Part shown: positions 18,915 through 32,531 of the stretch, piece after piece | How positions within the stretch are numbered: position 1 is the first letter of the stretch | Layout: every line of letters starts with the position of its first letter | Source of the DNA: Obesumbacterium proteus | Lineage (GTDB): Bacteria; Pseudomonadota; Gammaproteobacteria; Enterobacterales; Enterobacteriaceae | Reading direction: 5' to 3' | Length of the DNA stretch: 64,000 nt | NCBI RefSeq assembly: GCF_001586165.1 | Contig: NZ_CP014608.1 | Coordinates: forward strand, 1,426,001 to 1,490,000 | Program-made: the position numbers and the translations under genes | Notes under the pieces: model-generated | Told to the model about the DNA's origin: nothing | What the model saw: the letters and a program-made list of their open reading frames with translations, nothing else | Database searches by the model: none

Positions 18915-19730
18915 TTACCAGCCTTTAACTGCGCCGCCGTTAAAGATTTTATTGGCAGCGTTGTAAACTTCGTCAGATTGATAAGCCTGAACGAATTTCT
19001 TCACGTTCTCTGCATCTTTGTTGTCTTCACGAGCTACGATCAGGTTAACGTATGGAGAATCTTTATCTTCAACGAAGATACCGTCTTTGGCTGGAGTCAG
19101 GCCAATCTGGCTTGCATAGGTCGTGTTGATAACCGCCAGAGCAATTTGCGCATCGTCCAGTGAACGTGGCAGCTGTGGTGCTTCCAGCTCAACCAGCTTC
19201 AGTTTTTTCGGGTTCTCGGTCACGTCCAACACGGTTGGCAGCAAGCCAATGCCGTCTTTCAGTTTAATCAGACCCACTTTTTGCAGCAGTAACAGTGAAC
19301 GGCCAAGGTTAGTTGGGTCGTTTGGTAAAGCAACCTGAGAGCCATCTTGCAGTTCGCTCAGAGATTTGATTTTCTTCGAATAGCCTGCAATTGGGTATAC
19401 GAAGGTGCTGCCGACTGGAACCAGTTTGTAGCCACGATCTTTGATCTGCTGATCCAGATAAGGTTTATGTTGGAAAGCATTCGCATCAATATCGCCTTTG
19501 CTTAATGCTTCGTTAGGCAGTACATAGTCGTTAAATGTGACCAGCTCAACGTCCAGACCGTATTTATCTTTAGCAACTTTCTGTGCAACTTCGGCAACCT
19601 GCTGCTCTGCCCCGACAATAACGCCCACTTTAATATGGTTTGGATCTTTTTCTTCCTGACCACAGCCCGCCAGCGCCAGAGAACCCAGAAGTGCGCCAAC
19701 GACAGCAATCGACTTAAACTTTAATGACAT
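18915..19730 (-). CDS. metQ: D- and L-methionine ABC transporter, substrate-binding lipoprotein
   Basis: Lipoprotein receptor of the MetNIQ importer. The signal peptide ends in LALAGC (Cys 23), followed by the NlpA-family core (VGVIVGAEQQVAEVAQKVA, FNDYVLPNEALSKGDIDANAFQHKPYL). I chose ATG 19730, giving 271 residues as in E. coli; the longer frame to 19808 overlaps the intergenic region after metI. Last gene of metNIQ. Confidence 0.96.
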   Translation of the reverse strand: MSLKFKSIAVVGALLGSLALAGCGQEEKDPNHIKVGVIVGAEQQVAEVAQKVAKDKYGLDVELVTFNDYVLPNEALSKGDIDANAFQHKPYLDQQIKDRGYKLVPVGSTFVYPIAGYSKKIKSLSELQDGSQVALPNDPTNLGRSLLLLQKVGLIKLKDGIGLLPTVLDVTENPKKLKLVELEAPQLPRSLDDAQIALAVINTTYASQIGLTPAKDGIFVEDKDSPYVNLIVAREDNKDAENVKKFVQAYQSDEVYNAANKIFNGGAVKGW

Positions 19731-19838
19731 ACCCTTATCCTTCTTTTGACTTGTTCTTGAGACATTGTTGTTGAGACGTTGTTTTTGAAACATTGGGTGG
19801 CGCACCATAGCGAGCGCCGTTTTTATTATTAGACTGCT

Positions 19839-20492
19839 TTATTTGCGGCTAACCGCTTTAACAATGCGATCGCCACTAAACTGGATCAGATACACTAAAA
19901 TCACTAACAATACTAATACCGTATTCATCACGGTTGCGTTATATCCGATATAACCGTACTGATAACCAATCTGTCCTAGACCGCCAGCGCCCACTGCGCC
20001 GCCCATTGCAGAGTAACCCACTAAGGTAATCAATGTGATGGTTGCCGCATTGACCAAGCCTGGAAGTGCTTCCGGTAATAAGATTTTATTGATGATTTGC
20101 ATCGGTGTTGCACCCATGGCTCGTGACGCTTCAATCAGTCCTGTTGGGATTTCTAATAGCGCGTTTTCAACCATACGAGCAATAAACGGTGCTGCGCCAA
20201 CGGTCAATGGCACTAATGCTGCCTGCAAACCGATAGATGTGCCTACGATGACGCGGGTAAAAGGGATCATCCATACCAAGAGAATAATGAACGGTATGGA
20301 ACGGAAGATGTTAACCAGTGCGGAAAGCAGGTTATACAGCTTGGCGTTTTCCCAAATTTGCCCCGGACGCGTTATATAAAGAAGCACGCCGACCGGAAGA
20401 CCGATAACAAAACCAAAGAAGCCGGATACAAAGGTCATGACGACGGTTTCCCAAATGCCTCGGCCCATTAACCACATCATTGCCTCAGACAT
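19839..20492 (-). CDS. metI: Methionine ABC transporter permease
   Basis: Inner-membrane permease of 217 residues with about five hydrophobic segments and the EAA loop (ENALLEIPTGLIEASRAMGA) that contacts MetN. Its start overlaps metN by eight bases, so the two are translationally coupled. Confidence 0.95.
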   Translation of the reverse strand: MSEAMMWLMGRGIWETVVMTFVSGFFGFVIGLPVGVLLYITRPGQIWENAKLYNLLSALVNIFRSIPFIILLVWMIPFTRVIVGTSIGLQAALVPLTVGAAPFIARMVENALLEIPTGLIEASRAMGATPMQIINKILLPEALPGLVNAATITLITLVGYSAMGGAVGAGGLGQIGYQYGYIGYNATVMNTVLVLLVILVYLIQFSGDRIVKAVSRK

Positions 20493-21516
20493 AACCCAGC
20501 ACCTCTACTTTTACTTGATGATTCTTGAAAAACTCAATAGCAGATAACGCATCTGCGTCATCACCGTGCAGCTCAGCTAACATCACGCCAAATTTAACGC
20601 CACCGGCATAATCCATTTGAGAACTTAAAATACTGATATCGACATTAAAACGACGAACGGCCTGAGAGATTAACGGCGCGTCGACGGACTGACCGGTAAA
20701 TTCAAGGCGCAACAGCGGTTGCGTATCAGGTTTGCGATCTGGCGTCATACGAGCAGCAAAATCGTCTGGAATATCTAAATGCAGCGTGGAGTGAATGAAC
20801 TGCTGCGCCAGCGGTGTTTTCGGGTGAGAGAACACTTCGCCAACGGTGCCTTGCTCAATCAGTTGGCCATCGCTAATTACGGCTACCTGATCGCAAATGC
20901 GCTTCACGACGTCCATTTCGTGAGTGATCAGGAGAATTGTCAGACCCAGACGACGGTTAATGTCTTTCAGCAGTTCCAGAATTGAGCGCGTGGTTGCAGG
21001 ATCAAGCGCGCTGGTGGCTTCATCACACAGCAGGACTTTTGGGTTGCTCGCTAATGCACGGGCAATTGCCACGCGCTGCTTCTGCCCGCCAGACAGATTC
21101 GCGGGATAGGCATCTCGTTTATCGCTAAGGCCGACCAGATCTAATAGTTCGCTGACGCGACGCGTGATTTCGCTGCGCGGCGTGTTATCTAGTTCCAGCG
21201 GCAGAGCGATGTTCCCTGCAACAGTTCGTGATGAGAGTAAGTTAAAATGCTGGAAGATCATGCCGATCTGACGGCGCGCTTTAGTCAGTGCGCTTTCGGA
21301 AAGCGCAGTCATATCCTGATCGCCAACCAAAACGGTGCCGCTGGTTGGGCGTTCGAGCAGGTTGACGCAACGAATCAGTGTACTTTTACCGGCACCGGAT
21401 GAACCGATGACGCCATAAATTTGCCCGGCAGGGACGTGTAATGACACGTCAGACAGCGCTTTGATCTGGCGCTGGCCCTGCTGAAAAACCTTGGTGATAT
21501 TTATAAGTTTAATCAT
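20485..21516 (-). CDS. metN: Methionine ABC transporter ATP-binding protein
   Basis: ATPase of the MetNIQ importer, 343 residues from ATG 21516 as in E. coli. Walker A GSSGAGKST, signature LSGGQKQR and Walker B VLLCDEATSALD are intact, and the C-terminal ACT-like C2 domain (from about 250), which senses cellular methionine for trans-inhibition, is present. First gene of the operon, under tandem MetJ boxes at 21591. Confidence 0.96.
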   Translation of the reverse strand: MIKLINITKVFQQGQRQIKALSDVSLHVPAGQIYGVIGSSGAGKSTLIRCVNLLERPTSGTVLVGDQDMTALSESALTKARRQIGMIFQHFNLLSSRTVAGNIALPLELDNTPRSEITRRVSELLDLVGLSDKRDAYPANLSGGQKQRVAIARALASNPKVLLCDEATSALDPATTRSILELLKDINRRLGLTILLITHEMDVVKRICDQVAVISDGQLIEQGTVGEVFSHPKTPLAQQFIHSTLHLDIPDDFAARMTPDRKPDTQPLLRLEFTGQSVDAPLISQAVRRFNVDISILSSQMDYAGGVKFGVMLAELHGDDADALSAIEFFKNHQVKVEVLGYV

Positions 21517-21590
21517 TTTTATATTTTTACTTTTGGTGTTGCCCGTGGCAGATAAAAAGCAAACTTTGGGAAAGCCCAAAGTATTAAACT

Positions 21591-21622
21591 GGATGTTAAG
21601 GCGTCTAGACGTCCAAGTCAAC
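21591..21622 (-). promoter_or_regulatory. Tandem MetJ boxes upstream of metN
   Basis: Consecutive 8-mers GGATGTTA, AGGCGTCT, AGACGTCC, AAGTCAAC resemble the MetJ met box AGACGTCT; the middle two match at seven of eight each. This tandem register is how MetJ dimers bind, so repression of metNIQ by methionine is likely. Confidence 0.78.
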
Positions 21623-21707
21623 AAGTGTCGAGTGCGCTAGAGACTCTCCCTTTCATGTAAATCGTGCGATACTGAGCGGCATCTAACGCCATAAGGAGTG
21701 AATATCT

Positions 21708-22271
21708 GTGGCCCAGCTTGTTCCCGCAATTTTTTTAGATCGTGATGGCACGATTAACGTCGATCACGGATATGTCCATGAAAGCGATAACTTCCAGTTT
21801 ATAGATGGTGTCATTGACGCCATGGCTGAGCTGAAAAAAATGGGGTATGCCCTCGTACTGGTTACTAACCAGTCTGGTATTGCTCGCGGTATGTTTACCG
21901 AAGATCAGTTTATGCACCTCACCGAATGGATGGATTGGTCTTTGGCCGATCGCGGCGTTGATTTGGACGGCGTCTACTATTGTCCGCATCACCCAGAGGG
22001 AACGGTAGAAGAATTCCGTCAGGTATGTGATTGCCGCAAGCCGCAGCCAGGTATGCTGCTATCCGCTAAAGAAGAACTAAATATCGATATGAGCGCTTCT
22101 TATATAGTAGGTGACAAAATCGAAGACCTATTGGCGGGTGAAGCCGCTAGCGTGGGAACTAAAGTATTGGTTCGTACCGGCAAACCGGTCACACCAGAAG
22201 CCGAGGCCAAGGCGGATTTAGTGATTAAGAGCCTTGCTGACTTGCCAAAAGCGATAAAACAGCGGGTTTAG
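21708..22271 (+). CDS. gmhB: D-glycero-beta-D-manno-heptose-1,7-bisphosphate 7-phosphatase
   Basis: HAD phosphatase of the ADP-heptose pathway for the LPS inner core. 187 residues. DRDGT (nucleophile), VTNQSG, the zinc-binding CPHHPEG...CDCRKP loop, and GDKIEDL are visible. The start is GTG at 21708 after AAGGAG at 21692. Immediately upstream of the rrn operon, as in E. coli at rrnH. Confidence 0.94.
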   Translation: MAQLVPAIFLDRDGTINVDHGYVHESDNFQFIDGVIDAMAELKKMGYALVLVTNQSGIARGMFTEDQFMHLTEWMDWSLADRGVDLDGVYYCPHHPEGTVEEFRQVCDCRKPQPGMLLSAKEELNIDMSASYIVGDKIEDLLAGEAASVGTKVLVRTGKPVTPEAEAKADLVIKSLADLPKAIKQRV

Positions 22272-22323
22272 TGCACTAAATGGCTGAAAATAAGCCAAAC
22301 AGAAAAAAAAATGTAATTAGGGG

Positions 22324-22351
22324 TTGTCAGCCCGCGAGAACTCCCTATAAT
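22324..22351 (+). promoter_or_regulatory. rrn P1 promoter
   Basis: TTGTCA and TATAAT separated by 16 bases, followed by a GCGCC discriminator typical of stringently controlled rRNA promoters. The A-rich stretch just upstream (22295-22318) could be the UP element. Confidence 0.88.
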
Positions 22352-22444
22352 GCGCCTCCATCGACACGGAACATGTGAATCACTTCACACCGTATCGGCG
22401 GTTTCGATAAGAAATCGCAAGAGAAAAAATCCTGAAATTTAGGG

Positions 22445-22472
22445 TTGACTCTGAAAGAGGAAAGCGTATTAT
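22445..22472 (+). promoter_or_regulatory. rrn P2 promoter
   Basis: TTGACT and TATTAT with a 16-base spacer, about 120 bases after P1, the usual tandem arrangement. Confidence 0.8.
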
Positions 22473-22511
22473 ACGCCACCTCGAGTTAGCAAGCTTAGTC
22501 TCCTAACTCAC

Positions 22512-22524
22512 TGCTCTTTAACAA
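22512..22524 (+). promoter_or_regulatory. rrn leader boxA antitermination site
   Basis: TGCTCTTTAACAA matches the NusB/S10-binding boxA. A second copy precedes 23S at 24532-24544. Confidence 0.9.
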
Positions 22525-22527
22525 TTT

Positions 22528-22545
22528 ATCAGACAATCTGTGTGG
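22528..22545 (+). other. RNase III processing stem of 16S, 5' arm
   Basis: Eighteen bases perfectly complementary to 24258-24275 after 16S. Together they form the long stem cut by RNase III when pre-16S is released. Confidence 0.88.
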
Positions 22546-22689
22546 GCACTCACAAGACAATATCTAACGTCCTCGGACGATAAAATATTAAAGTCTTGAA
22601 GAGTGACCAAGCAGTAATTCATTTAGTTGAATTATTACGAAAGTTAATTTTCGAGCATCGCTTAACTTGTTTAAGCAAATCAAGCTTTT

Positions 22690-24231
<1,542 letters not shown>

Positions 24232-24257
24232 CCTAAAGATAGCGTTAAGTGCAGTGT

Positions 24258-24275
24258 CCACACAGATTGTCTGAT
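24258..24275 (+). other. RNase III processing stem of 16S, 3' arm
   Basis: Exact complement of 22528-22545. Confidence 0.88.
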
Positions 24276-24369
24276 GAAATTAATGAGCAAGAGCACCTGT
24301 TGATGTTGTGAGTTTTAAGACTCATGCTGATACGAAACGAGAAAGTGAAAGCTTTGTCGGTATTTTCGT

Positions 24370-24445
24370 GTCCCCATCGTCTAGAGGCCTAGGACACTGC
24401 CCTTTCACGGCTGTAACAGGGGTTCGAATCCCCTTGGGGACGCCA
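24370..24445 (+). tRNA. tRNA-Glu (UUC)
   Basis: Seventy-six bases with encoded CCA, GTCCCCA/TGGGGAC acceptor stem, TTC anticodon and GGTTCGAATCC T-arm. It is the only spacer tRNA, so this is a Glu-type operon like E. coli rrnB, C, E and G, although the upstream flank matches rrnH, which in E. coli has Ile/Ala. Confidence 0.98.
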
Positions 24446-24531
24446 TTCCGATAATGAGTGAAAGACATTATCACCCGTTCTGATGAACGAAAAATCTTAA
24501 AGATGATTCTAACGAGTCGTGTTTAAGATAT

Positions 24532-24544
24532 TGCTCTTTAACAA
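24532..24544 (+). promoter_or_regulatory. boxA in the 16S-23S spacer
   Basis: TGCTCTTTAACAA, identical to the leader boxA. Confidence 0.88.
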
Positions 24545-24707
24545 TCTGGAACAAGCTGAAATTTGAAAGCTTAAGCAACTGTGAGAATGACTTCGGTCAA
24601 ACACTGACACAGTTAGCATTAAGCAGTCTCTCAATTTTTTGCAATCTTGAATGCTGTCTTGAACCGGTTCGTAACCGTGTTCATTAAGAGACACCTTCGG
24701 GTTGTGA

Positions 24708-27617
<2,910 letters not shown>

Positions 27618-27735
27618 ACAACACCCAAGGTGTTTTAAGACGCAGAGACGCGAAACTCAAAGAGTAGGCTTGTTGAACAGATTGGATTGACTGGTGAGCT
27701 GTAGAGATACGGAGCACGGGTTAATTAACAGAATA

Positions 27736-27855
27736 TGCCTGGCGGCGATAGCGCGGTGGTCCCACCTGACCCCATGCCGAACTCAGAAGTGAAACGCCGT
27801 AGCGCCGATGGTAGTGTGGGGTCTCCCCATGCGAGAGTAGGGAACTGCCAGGCTT
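27736..27855 (+). rRNA. rrf: 5S ribosomal RNA
   Basis: One hundred and twenty bases starting TGCCTGGCGGCGATAGCGCG and ending ACTGCCAGGC, whose ends pair. Confidence 0.98.
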
Positions 27856-27870
27856 TAATTAAAACGAATA

Positions 27871-27900
27871 GGCCATCCGAAAGGATGGCCTTTTTGTTTT
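27871..27900 (+). terminator. rrn operon terminator
   Basis: GGCCATCC-GAAA-GGATGGCC followed by TTTTTGTTTT. Confidence 0.93.
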
Positions 27901-27944
27901 GTGTAAATTTTGTCGGTAAGCGTCTCGATAGAGTAGGACAACAT

Positions 27945-28032
27945 CGTCGGGAACGATGTTGAACAATGCGCAGCGTTGGCCCGAAGGGCGCTGGGCAGGA
28001 AGCCCAGCGTAAACTGCCAGGCTTTAATTAAA
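27945..28032 (+). pseudogene. Remnant of a second 5S gene tail with hairpins
   Basis: AACTGCCAGGCTTTAATTAAA at 28013 onward repeats the 3' end of the intact 5S gene and its first flanking bases. The preceding 65 bases hold two hairpins (AACATCGT/ACGATGTT and CGCTGGGC/GCCCAGCG) instead of 5S sequence. I read this as the leftover of a duplicated or recombined rrn end. Confidence 0.7.
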
Positions 28033-28040
28033 GTAAAGAA

Positions 28041-28066
28041 CCTCAGCCGAAAGACTGGGGTTTTTT
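28041..28066 (+). terminator. Second rrn-distal terminator
   Basis: CCTCAG...CTGGGG stem with a GAAA-type loop followed by six T residues, directly after the 5S remnant. Confidence 0.75.
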
Positions 28067-28292
28067 GCTATGGGAAATATGAACTCGAATACATGAAGTG
28101 TATTTTTATAATGTAAGCATCCACTTATTATCGTCATTACCATTCTGCCTCTTAGGCTAATTAGATAGCAAGTCTCTTATATATTAATAATGAAAAGTCA
28201 GAGTGTTAATAGCATCTAGGTTATTTTCTAGCTGTTTTGATAAGTTGGAAAATGTATTTATCGCAGAATAAGCTAGACAATTTTAGATATAA

Positions 28293-28317
28293 AAAAACCT
28301 CCCAGAAGGAGGTTTTT
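28293..28317. terminator. Terminator after pssA
   Basis: AAAACCTCC-CAGAA-GGAGGTTTTT, symmetrical, seven bases beyond the pssA stop on the minus strand. Confidence 0.9.
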
Positions 28318-28323
28318 ATCTTA

Positions 28324-29679
28324 TTAAAGAATTCGGCTTATTAGCCTATCAATACGAATTCTGCGCAGTCTTCTTATCAGCTTGCGGACTTTCAGAGGGT
28401 ACTGCTGAATAGTTTCAAGCTCAAGATAGCTACGAACGACGTGAGTATTAGTACGGATGCACTCTAACTCTTTCTGACGTTGCTCATGCAGCTGATGCTT
28501 AGGATCGTGGATAAGTATTGCGTTCTCAAGATCGAGACGCCAAGCGCGCGGATTCAGGTTATTCCCCGTAATCAGCTGCCATTGATCATCAATCCACATG
28601 CCTTTTAAATGATAAGTATTGTCTTCATCTTTCCATAAACGAACGGTCAGTTGACCATTGTCGACGAAACGCTGTAAGCGGCTCATGAAACGACGAAGGT
28701 TTATTTCATAAAGATAAGGCAATGCGCCGATAATCTTGAACGGTTCATCTTCAGGAATATAGAAGTCATTTGCCTTCTTATCGCCGACAATAATTTCAAC
28801 CTGCTTCCCTTGGCGTAATAAATAAATGATATTACGTACCAATAATGCAGGCATGTTGAAATAAGGTGTGCACAGCGTGACTTTTTCTTCAGTGCTGCAC
28901 ATTAAGTGATGAATCGTTTTATTCAGAACACTATGTTTGCCTAGCCCTGCTAATGGCGTCACTGCTAATTCATCGTTACCAGCAATTGCCGCAACATCAT
29001 AACCACAGCTGCGTAAACCATGGCGGAACTGGCGTGTTTCATTACGGATTTCAGGACTTTTCGGACGATCGTCACGATCGAGTCGTTGAACCGCAGGATC
29101 GGTTAGAAGCTTATTCTGAATATAAGCTGACATGGTATCAGCTAAGCGGCTGTTCTGGATGAAGTGATAGCGGTCATAACGATACTTATCGTGGCGATGT
29201 AGATATACATCGTTCAGACTTGCGCCGCTGTAAATCACTCGGTCATCAACAATAAAGCCTTTAAGATGCAAAACGCCCAGCGCTTCACGGGTATTAACCG
29301 GAACGCCGTAGACAGGAACGGATACACCAGGATGCTGATCGGCCATAGCGCAGTACCAATCGGCGTTTGTATTTGTCGCCGCGGCGCCAATACGTCCACG
29401 TTGTGCACGATGCCAATCGACGAGAACGTAGATTTCTAAATCTGGATGCTGCTGCTTTGCGCTATACAAGGCATTGAGGACATCGCGTCCGCCGTCATCG
29501 TTTTCCAGATACAGCGCCGTGATATAGATACGGCGAGAGGCGTTAGAAATCGCGTCAATTAGCGCCAGACGAAAAGCCTCTGGCGTAAACAGCGTCTGAA
29601 CATCCTCAACTGTCTGGGGAAGTTTTGGCAGTTGTGCAAGGTGTTGTTGATGTTTCGTTCGTTTAAATTTAGACAACAT
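28324..29679 (-). CDS. pssA: CDP-diacylglycerol-serine O-phosphatidyltransferase
   Basis: Makes phosphatidylserine, the precursor of phosphatidylethanolamine. Phospholipase-D superfamily, loosely membrane- and ribosome-associated, 451 residues as in E. coli. Both HKD-type motifs are present (HLKGFIVDDRVIYSGASLND and HLKGMWIDDQWQLITGNNLN). The basic C-terminal tail VRKLIRRLRRIRIDRL probably binds the membrane. A GTG codon directly before the chosen ATG is an alternative start. It follows the rrn operon in opposite orientation, as around E. coli rrnG, but yfiM and kgtP are missing. Confidence 0.96.
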   Translation of the reverse strand: MLSKFKRTKHQQHLAQLPKLPQTVEDVQTLFTPEAFRLALIDAISNASRRIYITALYLENDDGGRDVLNALYSAKQQHPDLEIYVLVDWHRAQRGRIGAAATNTNADWYCAMADQHPGVSVPVYGVPVNTREALGVLHLKGFIVDDRVIYSGASLNDVYLHRHDKYRYDRYHFIQNSRLADTMSAYIQNKLLTDPAVQRLDRDDRPKSPEIRNETRQFRHGLRSCGYDVAAIAGNDELAVTPLAGLGKHSVLNKTIHHLMCSTEEKVTLCTPYFNMPALLVRNIIYLLRQGKQVEIIVGDKKANDFYIPEDEPFKIIGALPYLYEINLRRFMSRLQRFVDNGQLTVRLWKDEDNTYHLKGMWIDDQWQLITGNNLNPRAWRLDLENAILIHDPKHQLHEQRQKELECIRTNTHVVRSYLELETIQQYPLKVRKLIRRLRRIRIDRLISRIL

Positions 29680-29826
29680 CACAGTGCGCTTCTTCTCTCA
29701 TCATTGTGTAGCAAAACGCTACATACAGTTATATTAGCCTATGGAATCGGGCGATAATAACACTACTTTCCATCTATTGCGTATGTTTTGCCTCGATTTG
29801 TCGCCATCCTCTCAGCAAAATTGCGT

Positions 29827-32487
29827 TTAAGCCGGCAATGAATTGTTCAACGGCAAGCGCAAATTGACGATGCCGTCTTCAATTTGAAGATCGACTTGAA
29901 ACCCCAGTTTTTTAGCGAGTCCAATCATTCCCTGATTGTTTGGCATCGTGATACCTACCAGCCTTTCAAGCCCATGCTGAGTTGAATAAGCGATCAACTT
30001 ACCCAACAGCGTCTTTCCAAGCCCTAAACCGTTACTGTCTGAGCGAACCAATACGGCAAATTCACCTTCAAGATTGTCGGGATCGGATAGCGCACGCGTT
30101 ACGCCAATGATGGCATCTTTGCCTTGCTCCTGAATAACGGCCACGAAAGCCATTTCGCGGTCATAATCGATTTGAGTCATCTTAGCGAGGTCTTCATGCG
30201 TAAATTCATTGATCTCGCTGAAGTAACGATAGTACAAATCTTCTTTGGTTACTTTCTGAATGAACTGCTGCAGCAAAGGTTCATCTTCAGGGAGGATGGG
30301 GCGCAGCAAGCAAGTCACCCCATTTCGCAATATCACTTGTTCTTCAAGGTGCTGAGGATATGGGCGTATGGCGAGCCTATTTTCGGCTAAACCAGAGAAC
30401 GGAGTGAGCTGGAGTGATACGTCTAACAGCGTGAAATCTTCAGCCGAGGCTAGAACCGGATGGATATCTAACCGACTTATCTCTGGGCAGTCGACAATGA
30501 GATCGGAAACCTGCACCAGCAACTGACTAAGCCCGTCAATATTAAGTGGCTGCAAAGGACTTCGGCTACGGATTTTGCCGCCTTTGATCGCCTGCATAAT
30601 CAGATATCGCGCCAAGGTCATATTCAGCGGAGGTAAAGCAACGGCAGCGTCGTGGTCTGGATTCCAAGCCCCTCCGCCTTCGCCCAGCATAATTAATGGC
30701 CCAAATACGGGGTCTTGTTCGACTAGCACTCGTAGTTCTTGAGCACCCGCTCGGTTAGCCATGCTTTGAACTAACAGGCCGTGAATGCGCGCCTGAGGAA
30801 AAGAGTGCTTCACGCGATCAATGATGGCATTTGCCGCTTGTTCTACTTCGGCGGCGTTGCGTAGGTAGAGCATAACTCCCTGCACATCCGACTTATGTGG
30901 AATATCAGGAGAGCGAAGCTTTAATGCAACCGGATAGCCAACCTGTTCGGCGATATGCACGGCCTCTGTGCTGTCGTTGGCAATCCATGTTGGCAATGTT
31001 TGTAAGCCGTAGCTGGATAGAATCGATCTGACTTCGTGCGTATCAAGGTGGTAGATCTCTTCTTTAAGTGCTTGCTGAATAAGGTCGTGAGCCTGAGTGG
31101 TGTTTGCGGTGAGATCGGTTGGTAAAGCCGGTGTTTCCATTAATTGGCGCTGATTGCGACGATATTCAACCATATGCATAAAGGCAGTAACCGCGCCTTC
31201 AGGCGTTCTGTAAGTCGGAATACCCGCTTCGCTAAATAACCTGCGTGCTTCTTGCGATGAATATTCGCCGCTCCAGTTAGTGAGCACAGAAATACGTTTG
31301 CCACGCGGATGCTGTTTTAGCGTTTGAATCACTATTTCGGCCGTTGTGGTCGCTGGTGCCGCTGCGCTCGGTGCATGGATAATCAAAACCGCATCATAGC
31401 TGTGGCTATCAAGTAACGTGTTGATGGCGGATTGATAGCGGGCTGGCGTCGCATCATCGCGAAGATCGATTGGATTCTGGAGATACACATCATCCGGCAT
31501 CTTACTGCGTAACGCGGTGAGAGTGTCTTCATCTAAGGTTGCGAGCTTTCCATTACGCCGCAGGAGTTCATCCACCGACATGGCCGCAGGTGCCGCCCCA
31601 TTGCTGACGATCAGGATTTTCTCTCCACGCAGTGGATGCATATGGCTGAGCGTTTCTACCGCAGAGAAAAGTTCATGCGTATCTTGCACACGCAATAGGC
31701 CTGCGCGTTGGATCGCGGCGTCATAGGCAACATCTAGCCCTTGTACGCTGTTGAGCAGCTGCTGAGCCCGCGGGCTGCGACCACTCTTGATAACCAGTAT
31801 AGGTTTGTTTCGCGATGCGCTGCGTGCCGCTGACAGAAAACGTCGCGCATCATGCAGATGTTCTAAGTAAATCAAGATTGCGCTGGTCTTGCTGTCTCGA
31901 GCGAGAAAATCTAAAAGATCGTCCACGTCGATATCCAAGCTGTCCCCCAATGCGATAAAGAGGGAAAAGCCTATTTCTCGCTGTTGAGCCCAATCTAAAA
32001 TCGTGTTTGAAACGGCTGCTGATTGAGAAATAAAGGCTAGTTTGCCGGGAATAATCGGCACCGGAGAAAAACTGGCGTTTATTTTTTGCCATGGGGCTAA
32101 AAGACCCAAGCTATTTGGCCCTAATAAACGCACGTTATGCTGCTGGGCACAGGCTTTTAACTCGGCAGATTGGGCGTTTGGCGACGAGAGCACAATGGCT
32201 GCTCGGCATCCTTTATCACCTAATGAGGCGATTATCTCTAGGTTGCGCTGCGCGTTGACGCACAGGATAGCCAAGTCTGGGGCAAAAGGCAGGGATTCGA
32301 TATCAGCATAGGCCAGTACGCCGCATACGGCCTGATAACGAGGAGTCACGGGCATAATCGGCCCAGAAAATCCTACTTTAAGCAGGTTCTGCATCATTAG
32401 GTGGCCGTTACGCCCAACTTTATTCGATGCACCAATTACGGCGATAGACTTCGGACGTAACAACGATTCCAGACTGCGCTGACTCAT
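29827..32487 (-). CDS. patZ: Protein lysine acetyltransferase PatZ (Pka)
   Basis: An 886-residue protein, the same length as E. coli PatZ. The N-terminal part is an acyl-CoA synthetase (NDP-forming)-like CoA-binding region (RPKSIAVIGASNKVGRNG), the middle an ATP-grasp-like segment (VALKLRSPDIPHKSDVQGV), and the C-terminal 160 residues a GNAT domain (VLVRSDSNGLGLGKTLLGKL) that acetylates lysines such as the one in acetyl-CoA synthetase. Next to tapT, 44 bp apart. Confidence 0.95.
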   Translation of the reverse strand: MSQRSLESLLRPKSIAVIGASNKVGRNGHLMMQNLLKVGFSGPIMPVTPRYQAVCGVLAYADIESLPFAPDLAILCVNAQRNLEIIASLGDKGCRAAIVLSSPNAQSAELKACAQQHNVRLLGPNSLGLLAPWQKINASFSPVPIIPGKLAFISQSAAVSNTILDWAQQREIGFSLFIALGDSLDIDVDDLLDFLARDSKTSAILIYLEHLHDARRFLSAARSASRNKPILVIKSGRSPRAQQLLNSVQGLDVAYDAAIQRAGLLRVQDTHELFSAVETLSHMHPLRGEKILIVSNGAAPAAMSVDELLRRNGKLATLDEDTLTALRSKMPDDVYLQNPIDLRDDATPARYQSAINTLLDSHSYDAVLIIHAPSAAAPATTTAEIVIQTLKQHPRGKRISVLTNWSGEYSSQEARRLFSEAGIPTYRTPEGAVTAFMHMVEYRRNQRQLMETPALPTDLTANTTQAHDLIQQALKEEIYHLDTHEVRSILSSYGLQTLPTWIANDSTEAVHIAEQVGYPVALKLRSPDIPHKSDVQGVMLYLRNAAEVEQAANAIIDRVKHSFPQARIHGLLVQSMANRAGAQELRVLVEQDPVFGPLIMLGEGGGAWNPDHDAAVALPPLNMTLARYLIMQAIKGGKIRSRSPLQPLNIDGLSQLLVQVSDLIVDCPEISRLDIHPVLASAEDFTLLDVSLQLTPFSGLAENRLAIRPYPQHLEEQVILRNGVTCLLRPILPEDEPLLQQFIQKVTKEDLYYRYFSEINEFTHEDLAKMTQIDYDREMAFVAVIQEQGKDAIIGVTRALSDPDNLEGEFAVLVRSDSNGLGLGKTLLGKLIAYSTQHGLERLVGITMPNNQGMIGLAKKLGFQVDLQIEDGIVNLRLPLNNSLPA

Positions 32488-32531
32488 AGCTAAAACTCCT
32501 TGCCGAAGCAGATAGCCTGAGTCTAATGCCC

